The notes below the pieces were generated by a model. That model searched no databases. It was not told the origin of the DNA and saw only the letters and a list, made by a program, of their open reading frames with translations. A DNA stretch of 8,724 bases from Propionibacteriaceae bacterium (lineage in GTDB: Bacteria > Actinomycetota > Actinomycetes > Propionibacteriales > Propionibacteriaceae), in the NCBI GenBank assembly GCA_031268065.1, contig JAIRXX010000362.1:1-8724 (forward strand), read 5' to 3'. This document shows, piece after piece, positions 1 to 5,770 of the stretch. Both the position numbers and the translations under genes were made by a program. Each line of letters starts with the position of its first letter. Positions within the stretch are counted from its first letter, which is position 1.

Positions 1-319
1 TGCGGAACATCGTCCGCGAGATGGTCACCTCGGTGAAATCTATCGGCAGCGCCCCATCGGAATTGTCGATGGTCAAGATGACCTCGGCCCGCCCCAGCGG
101 CGCCCTCTTGGACGTGCCGGCGAAGATGACGTCCTCCATCTTGCCGCCGCGCAAAGTCTTCGCGCCCTGTTCGCCCATCACCCAGCTGAGCGCGTCCACC
201 ACGTTGGATTTGCCCGAGCCGTTCGGGCCGACGACGCAGGTTATCCCCGGCTCAAAATTGAGCGTGGTGGATGAGGCGAAGGACTTGAAGCCGCGCAGGG
301 TCAGGCTCTTCAGATACAT
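1..319 (-). CDS. smc: Chromosome segregation protein SMC, N-terminal fragment
   Basis: This is the first 106 codons of SMC; the rest lies beyond the left edge. SMC is a cytoplasmic ABC-type ATPase that, as a dimer with ScpA/ScpB, organises and segregates the chromosome. The fragment begins [14 protein letters not shown], the usual SMC start. It carries the Walker A loop GPNGSGKSN at residues 31-39, followed by [20 protein letters not shown] and the MEDVIFAGT segment found in bacterial SMC heads. The ATG at 319 is preceded by GGGGGAG (326-332) at 6-nt spacing, and this ribosome site overlaps the end of the GtrA gene, whose stop lies only 3 nt upstream. Translation is therefore probably coupled to gtrA. 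Hinge, coiled coils and Walker B are not visible. Identification is secure; only the part inside the window can be judged. Confidence 0.96.
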   Translation of the reverse strand, partial: MYLKSLTLRGFKSFASSTTLNFEPGITCVVGPNGSGKSNVVDALSWVMGEQGAKTLRGGKMEDVIFAGTSKRAPLGRAEVILTIDNSDGALPIDFTEVTISRTMFR

Positions 320-322
320 CGG

Positions 323-880
323 CTACTCCCCCATCCTTCCCTGATGCCGGCGTCTGACGATTCGGAACGTCCATAGCTTATTCAAGGTGAAGTTAATCGG
401 GGTTACGCAGATGACGGTGATGAGATTCGCCCAGTAGAGCTTGTTGAGCAGGCCGACTTCGCCGGTGAACACGCTGGTCGGCAGCGATATTGGCGAGTCG
501 GGGTGCATCAGCGCGGTGAGGATCAACAGGCCGATGCCTTGGGCGAACAACCCGACCGACAGGAACGGCAGGTATTCCTTCCAGAACGGGGCGCGATCCG
601 CCGATTTGAACGTCCAATGCCGGTTGACCACGAAGTTGAACAGGTTGGCGACCAGGAAGGCCAGCGTGGACCAGATGTGGTAGTTGCGCACGTTCAGTTC
701 GGTGAACATGATTCCGACGACGATCGCGCTCTCGTTGGTGCCGAAAGCATCGCGGCCTATCACATTGCAGGCGATGAACACAGCTTGGTTTACCAGCACG
801 CCACAGCCGCCGACCAGCCCGAATCTAAGGAATTGAATCAGGCTTGGGCGAAGTCGCGTGTAGAGGTCATTGAAGCTCAC
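323..880 (-). CDS. GtrA-family four-helix membrane protein
   Basis: A 185-residue protein of the GtrA family, small inner-membrane proteins linked to export of lipid-linked sugars for cell-surface polysaccharide. Four hydrophobic segments are visible at about residues 17-39, 66-86, 102-124 and 148-168. The family's internal duplication is clear: NFVVNRHWTF (82-91) and NFTLNKLWTF (163-172) close helices 2 and 4. The tail is basic (RIVRRRHQGR), suggesting a cytoplasmic C-terminus. It is longer than a minimal GtrA (roughly 120-150 residues) because of long loops after helix 1 (about 40-65) and before helix 4 (about 125-147). The GTG at 880 is the first possible start, because an in-frame TGA lies three codons upstream; its ribosome site is weak. 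It sits 12 nt after mutM and 3 nt before smc, so it is inside that operon. No glycosyltransferase lies next to it, so the substrate is unknown. Confidence 0.87.
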   Translation of the reverse strand: MSFNDLYTRLRPSLIQFLRFGLVGGCGVLVNQAVFIACNVIGRDAFGTNESAIVVGIMFTELNVRNYHIWSTLAFLVANLFNFVVNRHWTFKSADRAPFWKEYLPFLSVGLFAQGIGLLILTALMHPDSPISLPTSVFTGEVGLLNKLYWANLITVICVTPINFTLNKLWTFRIVRRRHQGRMGE

Positions 881-892
881 AGTGGCTCAACT

Positions 893-1753
893 CTACTGGG
901 CCGGGCATTGCTGGCGATAATGCGGTTGGCATTTCGGGCAACGGAAGCTGGAACGGCCCATGAACGGTTCGCGCACGATGGCGGCGGCGCAGCGCGGGCA
1001 GGGCAAGCCTTCCCGCCCGTACACCGCCAGGGAGCGCTCAAAATACCCGGCTTCCCCGGCCACCCCCACATAGAGCGCGTCAAAAGAGGTGCCCCCGGCG
1101 GCCAGCGCCTCCCGGAGCACACCTTGGGCGTGTTCCAGCAATTCCACGATCCGGCCAGCGGGCAATGCGCAGGCCGGATGGCCGTAGTGCAGCCTGGCCC
1201 GCCATAGCGTCTCGTCGGCGTAGATATTCCCGATCCCGGAGACCACGCTCTGATCAAGCAGCACCCGCTTGATCCCGCTGCGCTTTCCGCCGATCTTGGC
1301 CGCCAACCCGTCCAAATCCACCTCCTGGCTGAGCAGGTCGGGGGCGATGTGGGCGATTTCCGGCGGGCCGAGCACACCGCCAGCGCTCAGCGACAGCCCC
1401 CCGAACATGCGTTGGTCCACAAAGCGCAAAACGATGTCGGACAGCTCGAAGCTGAATTCCACCCTGGTGTTCGGCGGCGGCGCTTCACCCGCGCAATCGA
1501 CGCGAAATTGCCCGCTCATCCCCAAATGGGCGAGCATCGCGTCAGAATCGTCGAAGGCGAACCACAGGTATTTGCCCCGCCTGGAAATTCCCACGATGGT
1601 GCGCCCGGCCAGGGCGCGGGCGAAATCTGCCGGGGTGCCCGGATGCCGCCGCACCGAACGCGGATGGTGGACCGACACTTCGGCGATGCGCTTGCCGACC
1701 ACCAGGCGCTCCAGCCCCGCGCGGATGGTCTCGACTTCAGGGAGTTCAGGCAT
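893..1753 (-). CDS. mutM: Formamidopyrimidine-DNA glycosylase (Fpg/MutM)
   Basis: A bifunctional base-excision-repair enzyme that removes 8-oxoguanine and formamidopyrimidines and cleaves the abasic strand. It begins MPELPEVET, giving the N-terminal proline nucleophile (P2) and catalytic E3. The RRGKYLW segment holds the conserved beta-hairpin lysine (K61). The lesion-displacing triad appears as M79, R115 and F117. The helix-two-turn-helix region contains GIGNIYADETLW (173-184). The C-terminal zinc finger has C252, C255, C272 and C275, with R267 in GRSSFRCPKCQ as the DNA-binding arginine. At 286 residues it has normal family length, with a short extra tail after the zinc finger. The ATG overlaps the rnc stop as ATGCCTGA (8 nt), and no clear Shine-Dalgarno precedes it, so translation probably depends on coupling to rnc. 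All catalytic features are intact. Confidence 0.97.
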   Translation of the reverse strand: MPELPEVETIRAGLERLVVGKRIAEVSVHHPRSVRRHPGTPADFARALAGRTIVGISRRGKYLWFAFDDSDAMLAHLGMSGQFRVDCAGEAPPPNTRVEFSFELSDIVLRFVDQRMFGGLSLSAGGVLGPPEIAHIAPDLLSQEVDLDGLAAKIGGKRSGIKRVLLDQSVVSGIGNIYADETLWRARLHYGHPACALPAGRIVELLEHAQGVLREALAAGGTSFDALYVGVAGEAGYFERSLAVYGREGLPCPRCAAAIVREPFMGRSSFRCPKCQPHYRQQCPAQ

Positions 1754-2444
1754 CGGTGGCGCTGTGTTGGGCGCTCAATTCATTGAAGGCGGCTTCGGCG
1801 GCGCCTTGCTCGGCCTGCTTCTTTGAAGAGCCTTCGCCGGACGCTGAAATCCAGTCTCCAATGACTGCCACCGCCTGGAAATGCTTGGCGTGGTCTGGGC
1901 CGGATTCGGTGACGTCGTAATGCGGAAGCTGAAAATCGTTCAACGAGCACCACTCCTGCAAGATGGTCTTCCAATCCCCGGCGGAGCCGCTGGCCGCCAC
2001 CTCGTCCACCAGCGGGTCAAAGAGTTGGTGGACCAACCGGTCAGCCGCGTCCCGGCCTGCGGAGATCATCACCGCACCCAGAATGGCTTCCAGCGTGTCG
2101 GCCAAAATCGACGCCTTGTCCGTCCCCCCGGTCTGCCGCTCGCCCTTTCCGAACCGAATCTCCTGGCCTATGCCCAGGCTGCGCGAGACGTCGGCCAAAG
2201 CATGTGCGTTCACCACGGCGGCCCGGAGTTTGGCAAGCTTCCCCTCCGGGAAATCTGGGAAGCTGCGATACAGGTAATCGGTGACCGCCACTTGGAGAAC
2301 GGCGTCACCGAGGAATTCCAGCCGCTCATTATGCGGTATGCCGCCATGCTCGTAGGAATAGGAGCGGTGGGTGAGGGCAAGCTGAAGGAGTTGGGGATCT
2401 ACCTCGAACCCCAACTCTTGAAATAGCTCATTCAATCGGCCCAC
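1746..2444 (-). CDS. rnc: Ribonuclease III
   Basis: A double-strand-specific endoribonuclease that processes rRNA precursors and structured mRNAs and acts as a homodimer. Numbering from the GTG at 2444 gives 232 residues, close to E. coli (226). The signature NERLEFLGDAVL is at 39-50, supplying E43 and D47. ADTLEA supplies D116 and E119, so the four metal-binding acidic residues are present. A double-stranded-RNA-binding domain runs from about 157 to 226 and ends in the GSSKKQAEQGAAEAA motif. The open frame extends upstream to 2594, but that part lies on top of rpmF and does not resemble RNase III, so I rejected it. The start is GTG at 2444 or TTG at 2435; neither has a good ribosome site. 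The GTG is 14 nt after the rpmF stop, so coupling to rpmF is likely. The start is uncertain; the identity is not. Confidence 0.95.
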   Translation of the reverse strand: MGRLNELFQELGFEVDPQLLQLALTHRSYSYEHGGIPHNERLEFLGDAVLQVAVTDYLYRSFPDFPEGKLAKLRAAVVNAHALADVSRSLGIGQEIRFGKGERQTGGTDKASILADTLEAILGAVMISAGRDAADRLVHQLFDPLVDEVAASGSAGDWKTILQEWCSLNDFQLPHYDVTESGPDHAKHFQAVAVIGDWISASGEGSSKKQAEQGAAEAAFNELSAQHSATDA

Positions 2445-2458
2445 GCGCGGGCGGGAGG

Positions 2459-2650
2459 CTAAACTTCGAGAACTTGCCTGTGGTCGCCGCGCGGCCCATA
2501 CTGCCCGCAATCCGGGCATACGGTGTGCGGCAGGTGTTTGGCGCCGCAGGCGGGATTCGCGCAGGTCACCAATGTAGGCGCTGACGTCTTCCACTGGGCG
2601 CGGCGGGCGCGGGTATTGGCTCGCGACATTCTCCGCTTCGGAACTGCCAC
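2459..2650 (-). CDS. rpmF: 50S ribosomal protein L32, zinc-ribbon form
   Basis: A 63-residue basic ribosomal protein of the large subunit. It begins [20 protein letters not shown], the hallmark of actinobacterial L32. The C-terminal half is a zinc ribbon with C30, C35, C45 and C48, so this is the zinc-binding (C+) paralogue rather than the cysteine-free form made under zinc starvation. The first cysteine pair is spaced C-x4-C (CANPAC), not the common C-x2-C; the second is C-x2-C. It ends RQVLEV, as in other actinobacteria. The start is GTG with a strong ribosome site, GAGGAG (2656-2661), 5 nt upstream. It follows DUF177 by 14 nt, the standard YceD-L32 pairing, and precedes rnc by 14 nt. Confidence 0.96.
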   Translation of the reverse strand: MAVPKRRMSRANTRARRAQWKTSAPTLVTCANPACGAKHLPHTVCPDCGQYGPRGDHRQVLEV

Positions 2651-2664
2651 AACTACTCCTCGTT

Positions 2665-3231
2665 CTAGTCTGCTATGTCATCTGCCGGTGTGCTCGATTT
2701 TACGTCCAACCCACCCAACGCGGCCCATCGCGGATCGACGTCGGCATCGTGGGTATGGCCTGGATCGCTATTCAGATTGGCCCCACAACGTGGGCACAAT
2801 CCGGCGCAATCTGGCCGGCACTTCGGATTGAACGGCAAATCGATAACCACCACGTCCCGCAGTAGCGGCTCAAGGTCGACCAAATCTCCCTCAAGACGGC
2901 TGGCGTCGGGATCGTCCAATTCCCGGTCTGGGTAGCAGTACAGCTCTTGGATCACGACTGAATCTTCCGACTCAATCTGCTCCAGGCAGCGGGCGCAACT
3001 CCCAGCCAGTTTGACTTGGGCGGTCCCGGTGACCAGCACCCCCTCCACCACCGACTCCATCAGCAGATCGAGCGCGATGGGCGAGCCGGGTGGCACACCG
3101 ATCATGGCTACGCCGATGCCATCCGGGGCCGAAACGATCCGCCGCACCTGCTGCGATTGCCCCGCGCGCCGAGCTAGTTCGTGGGTGTCTACCACCAACT
3201 CCGAACGAGGATCAACTGCGCGGACAGGCAC
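2665..3231 (-). CDS. DUF177 / YceD-family zinc-motif protein
   Basis: A 188-residue member of the DUF177 (YceD) family, conserved beside rpmF in many bacteria and linked to 23S rRNA accumulation and large-subunit assembly; the biochemical activity is not settled. The expected features are present. An N-terminal [18 protein letters not shown] segment leads in. A first cysteine pair GSCARCLE (C79, C82) is followed by an acidic region, then [19 protein letters not shown] (C138, C142, C146, C149), and a [10 protein letters not shown] motif near the end. The frame is open to an ATG at 3261, but that ATG lacks a ribosome site. The GTG at 3231 has GGAAGGGAG 6 nt upstream, so I chose it. A candidate promoter at 3281-3309 would make this the first gene of the DUF177-rpmF-rnc-mutM-gtrA-smc unit. 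The product is probably soluble and cytoplasmic, with no signal peptide or membrane segment. Confidence 0.92.
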   Translation of the reverse strand: MPVRAVDPRSELVVDTHELARRAGQSQQVRRIVSAPDGIGVAMIGVPPGSPIALDLLMESVVEGVLVTGTAQVKLAGSCARCLEQIESEDSVVIQELYCYPDRELDDPDASRLEGDLVDLEPLLRDVVVIDLPFNPKCRPDCAGLCPRCGANLNSDPGHTHDADVDPRWAALGGLDVKSSTPADDIAD

Positions 3232-3237
3232 CTGCGG

Positions 3238-3246
3238 CTCCCTTCC
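3238..3246 (-). promoter_or_regulatory. Ribosome binding site deciding the DUF177 start
   Basis: On the minus strand this reads GGAAGGGAG, 6 nt before the GTG at 3231. It lies inside the longer open frame that starts at the ATG at 3261, which has no comparable site. This is the main reason for shortening the gene by ten codons. Confidence 0.7.
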
Positions 3247-3280
3247 ACCCTGGCACAACATCCGTCATAACCAAAGAGGT

Positions 3281-3309
3281 ACTTTACCCGGCGAGTGCCT
3301 TGCGCTCAA
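3281..3309 (-). promoter_or_regulatory. Candidate housekeeping-sigma promoter for the DUF177-smc operon
   Basis: On the minus strand TTGAGC (3304-3309) and TAAAGT (3281-3286) are separated by exactly 17 nt. Each hexamer matches 4 of 6 consensus bases (TTGACA, TATAAT). A start near 3274 would leave a leader of about 40 nt before the DUF177 GTG. It sits just downstream of a possible terminator, which fits an operon boundary. Matches of this quality can arise by chance, so this is a suggestion only. Confidence 0.4.
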
Positions 3310-3359
3310 AACTCCCGCTGCCGACACCCGGCTTGGCAAAGCCCAGCGGGGTGGGAGTT
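3308..3359 (-). terminator. Possible intrinsic terminator after the PH-domain genes
   Basis: On the minus strand AACTCCC (3353-3359) and GGGAGTT (3310-3316) form perfect arms. An inner stem GGCTT/AAGCC closes a TGCC loop (3330-3343), and CGCTG can pair with CAGCG between them, leaving bulges. Only four T residues (3308-3311) end the structure, and they overlap the stem base. It begins just 5 bp past the stop of the large PH-domain gene. The T-run is short, so it may be weak or only a processing or stability element. Confidence 0.4.
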
Positions 3360-3363
3360 GGCC

Positions 3364-4710
3364 TCATTCTTCCCCGCCGGTGGCGATGGGTGGAGCCTCG
3401 CGCGGCGCCGATGGGGTCAGCGGCAATTGGGAAAGTTCGGCTAGCGCGGACTTGGCCCAAGCGGCGTCGATCCAACGGGCCATCACGCTGATTTCGGCCC
3501 CGGCGGTGTGCAGCTGCAGATTGCAGATGGCCAGGCGTCGGTCCAACGGACCCGCCACCAACCCCACTGACTGCACTTTGTCCAAACCGGCGATCACCCA
3601 TTCCCAGTCGAGCCAGCCGTATTTGGCGACGAAGAAATGCCCGTCGTAACCCCATTTGCTCCCGCGGTAGCGCAGCGGGTGCAGCCACCATCCCGATTTG
3701 GAGACCGGCCTGACCGGAAGCGCCTGCCAGCCTCCACCCGGCCAGCATTCGCCTAAGACTGCCTCCACTTGCGACCAAGTGCCAGCGGCGAGCAGCGCCG
3801 AACCGGATTCGTCCCCCTTCTCCTCCCCGCCGCCGCCGAGGATTGCCGCGTCCACCCGGTATAGCCCGAGCCTGCGCCACAGCCAAGGCTGGGTGATGGA
3901 GACTGCCTGGATGCGTCTGCGCGGAACGGTGTAGCTGCGCAGGTCGGTGAGGCCGTGTTGGACCCGCAGTCCGGTCGCTGTCCGGGACACTTGGAAGTTG
4001 AGCTGCCCGACGATCCTCGACCACACGAAGCCGACGGCCCCGACGCCCACTGCCAGGAATCCGCCGAAAGAAACCCACCAGATGTCGAGGACGAAAGCTG
4101 CGATGGCCAGCGCCACCGGAACGGCGATGCCCAGCCACAGTGACAAGCTCAGCAATTTCGACAGCACAATCTGGGAGTTCGGCAATTTGACCAGCGCCTG
4201 GGTGGGCGGTTGGGGAACGCCCACCCCGCCGACCGGTTGCCCCGCCCGTTCCGAAGCGGCTCTGGCCAGCAGGAAGTCGTGCAGCGATTCAGCGGTTTTG
4301 CGGCGGAGGAAACGCAATTCGACCGTCTCAGAATTGCCGGTGTCAACGACCAGCGCACACATGTCAAACAGCCGGGCCAGCAGCGGTTGCCGGATGTCAA
4401 CGCTTTGGATTTTGGAGTAGGCCAGCCGCTTTGAGGTGTGGAAAAACCGGCCCGACTCCACCCGGAATTCATCGTCGTCGATAAAAAACAGGGTGTTCCA
4501 CCAGCGCCACAACCCGCCGCCGACCATCAGCAGGGCGGCTCCCCCCAACAAGACCAGCAGCAACGGCGCCTGTTCGCCGATATCGCCCGAATCGCGGAGG
4601 ACGCCGCGCAGCTGGGTGAGCAGGAAGGCGCCGACTACCAGCCACCCGCTGATGAACGCCGAAGCCGGGTGGGTCCGCTGCGGACGCTTCTGGTCGGGCT
4701 GCCCGCTCAC
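3364..4710 (-). CDS. Membrane protein with three bacterial PH (DUF304, YdbT-type) domains
   Basis: A 448-residue membrane protein of the YdbT type. Hydrophobic pairs lie at about 18-34 with 49-68, and 189-209 with 213-233. Three repeats of the bacterial-PH core are visible: SKIQSVDIRQPLLARLF (99-115), RRIQAVSITQPWLWRRLGL (265-283) and DKVQSVGLVAGPLDRRLAI (377-395), each followed by beta-rich sequence. No membrane pair precedes the third repeat, where residues 300-360 are hydrophilic. It starts with GTG overlapping the stop of the smaller PH gene as GTGA (4 nt), so the two are translationally coupled and probably form one complex. In Bacillus the ydbS-ydbT pair has been linked to resistance against membrane-active antimicrobials, but the molecular role is unknown. 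No catalytic motif is visible. The family call is firm; the function is not. Confidence 0.87.
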   Translation of the reverse strand: MSGQPDQKRPQRTHPASAFISGWLVVGAFLLTQLRGVLRDSGDIGEQAPLLLVLLGGAALLMVGGGLWRWWNTLFFIDDDEFRVESGRFFHTSKRLAYSKIQSVDIRQPLLARLFDMCALVVDTGNSETVELRFLRRKTAESLHDFLLARAASERAGQPVGGVGVPQPPTQALVKLPNSQIVLSKLLSLSLWLGIAVPVALAIAAFVLDIWWVSFGGFLAVGVGAVGFVWSRIVGQLNFQVSRTATGLRVQHGLTDLRSYTVPRRRIQAVSITQPWLWRRLGLYRVDAAILGGGGEEKGDESGSALLAAGTWSQVEAVLGECWPGGGWQALPVRPVSKSGWWLHPLRYRGSKWGYDGHFFVAKYGWLDWEWVIAGLDKVQSVGLVAGPLDRRLAICNLQLHTAGAEISVMARWIDAAWAKSALAELSQLPLTPSAPREAPPIATGGEE

Positions 4711-5219
4711 AACTCGATGGCCTTCGCCTCGCCAGCCGCGATCAAACGATCCCGCAGCGCAGCCGCCACGCTGGCGTCAAGGCCGGGGATTACGGCGTTG
4801 GAATCGCTGGCGGCAGTCTCCAGCGAGACCCTGGCCAGCCCAAAACGGCGGTCCAACGGCCCGGCGTCAACTTTTACCACCTGCATCCGCCCGTAGGGGA
4901 CGCAGACCAACCGGCGCAAGAACAGCCCCTCGCCGATCAGCAAATCACCGGCCCGCTCGGCGTAATGGAAAGTGCGCACCCACTCGCGCACTCTCAGCAC
5001 GCGCCATAGCGACAGCAGCACGCCGCCCGCCGCCGCGACCACTCCCCAAACCCAACCGAGCCAGGCCCATATCCCGGCGCTGGCGACGGCGCTGAGCGCA
5101 GCCCAGCGGATTGCCGCGCCGATGGTCTTGGGTCGCAAATAATTCGGGCTGAGGCCCATCCATTGCTGGCCTGGGGGCGACCAAGGCTCAACCGAACTAG
5201 GTGAGGACATACCCACCAC
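4707..5219 (-). CDS. Small membrane PH-domain (DUF304, YdbS-type) protein
   Basis: A 170-residue partner of the larger PH-domain protein. After a polar N-terminus with WMGLSPNYLRP (20-30), a hydrophobic hairpin spans about 36-52 and 55-74. One bacterial-PH domain follows, with GEGLFLRRLVCVPYGRMQ (96-113) and VDAGPLDRRFGLARVSLETA (117-136), ending in a helix rich in alanine. This is the usual layout of YdbS-like proteins, which are nearly always encoded next to a YdbT-like gene, as here. The start is uncertain: GTG at 5219 has GGGGTAG a few bases upstream, whereas the ATG at 5210 would give a protein three residues shorter and has no well-spaced site. The gene begins 53 bp after the sepIVA-like stop. 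It is probably cotranscribed with sepIVA, since I see no clear promoter in that gap. The biochemical role is unknown. Confidence 0.85.
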   Translation of the reverse strand: MVGMSSPSSVEPWSPPGQQWMGLSPNYLRPKTIGAAIRWAALSAVASAGIWAWLGWVWGVVAAAGGVLLSLWRVLRVREWVRTFHYAERAGDLLIGEGLFLRRLVCVPYGRMQVVKVDAGPLDRRFGLARVSLETAASDSNAVIPGLDASVAAALRDRLIAAGEAKAIEL

Positions 5220-5235
5220 GGTACTACCCCGGCAT

Positions 5236-5249
5236 CCCGGCGAGCCGGG
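5236..5249. repeat. Short GC-rich inverted repeat between sepIVA and the PH genes
   Basis: CCCGG and CCGGG flank a CGAG loop (CTCG on the minus strand), giving a 5-bp stem in the 53-bp gap 5220-5272. No T-run follows on the minus strand, so it is not a normal intrinsic terminator. A second GCCGGG copy (minus strand, 5228-5233) could pair with the same left arm. It may also be chance in GC-rich DNA. I see nothing else in this gap. Confidence 0.35.
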
Positions 5250-5272
5250 TTCCCATCCGCGCCTTGGCTGGC

Positions 5273-5770
5273 TCAGAGAATCAGCTGTGGCAAAGCCTGG
5301 GTGTCGGAGACGTCCAACTGGGAACGGTCGGCCAATCTCGTCCGCATCGTCTGCACCTGGTTGATGGTCTTCTGCAGCGCCGCCTCAAAACCGGCTATCC
5401 GCTGATCGATATAGGCGTCCGTCTCGCGTTTGAAAGCGTCGGCATCCTTGATCGCCAGCAATTCCACCTGGTGCGCGCGCTGTTTCGCCTGCGCCATGAT
5501 CTCAGTCTGATCGGCGAGGTAGACGGCCTTCTCCTCAGCCGCCCTGATGATCAGCTCAGCCTCTTGCTGGGCACGCTCCAACGTCGCCAACGAGTTCTCG
5601 GTGATCCGCTGCGCCTCGCCCACGTCCACCCGCAGGGCTTCCCTGGCCGATGTGATCAGCTCCAGCACCTCTTTGCGGTTCACCATGCACGAAGCCGACA
5701 TCGGCACCGCCTTGGCTTGTTCCACGAGACCATAGAGCTTCGCCAGGACGACTTCGGTACGCTCATCCAT
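5273..5770 (-). CDS. sepIVA: SepIVA/DivIVA-like coiled-coil cell-division protein
   Basis: A 165-residue soluble protein that is mainly charged helix. Residues 1-20 form a short N-terminal helix. VPMSASCMVNRKEVLELI (23-40) is the segment shared by actinobacterial DivIVA-like proteins of the SepIVA group. From about 41 to 148 the sequence is predicted coiled coil rich in A, E, Q and R. The C-terminus is short and polar. Mycobacterial SepIVA (Rv2927c) is a septum-associated factor in cell division and envelope growth, and it lies immediately upstream of the DUF177-rnc-mutM-smc group, which supports the assignment by position. This protein is shorter than that homologue (about 245 residues). The open frame begins at a TTG (5776), but the ATG at 5770 has AAGGGG (5778-5783) 7 nt upstream, so I chose it. 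It overlaps the coaD stop by 8 nt (ATGGATGA). Naming is by family and synteny, not proof of equal function. Confidence 0.8.
   Translation of the reverse strand: MDERTEVVLAKLYGLVEQAKAVPMSASCMVNRKEVLELITSAREALRVDVGEAQRITENSLATLERAQQEAELIIRAAEEKAVYLADQTEIMAQAKQRAHQVELLAIKDADAFKRETDAYIDQRIAGFEAALQKTINQVQTMRTRLADRSQLDVSDTQALPQLIL

Noticed and set aside
503..1207. Plus-strand open frame of 234 codons opposite gtrA and mutM
   Set aside because: It is antisense to two securely identified genes, has low-complexity composition typical of a GC-rich shadow frame, and shows no recognisable motif.
2445..2594. N-terminal extension of rnc by about 50 codons
   Set aside because: The stretch overlaps rpmF in another frame, is rich in arginine without RNase III similarity, and would make the enzyme longer than its family.
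3232..3261. Ten-codon longer DUF177 start at ATG 3261
   Set aside because: No ribosome site precedes that ATG, whereas a strong GGAAGGGAG lies just before the GTG at 3231.
3011..3649. Plus-strand open frame of 212 codons spanning the 3232-3363 gap
   Set aside because: It runs antisense to DUF177 and the large PH gene, is rich in P, S, R and T as shadow frames are, and has no family resemblance.
3284..4138. Minus-strand open frame of 284 codons within the large PH gene
   Set aside because: It is in a different frame from the gene with clear PH repeats, and its composition (very high R, G, H) is typical of a shadow.
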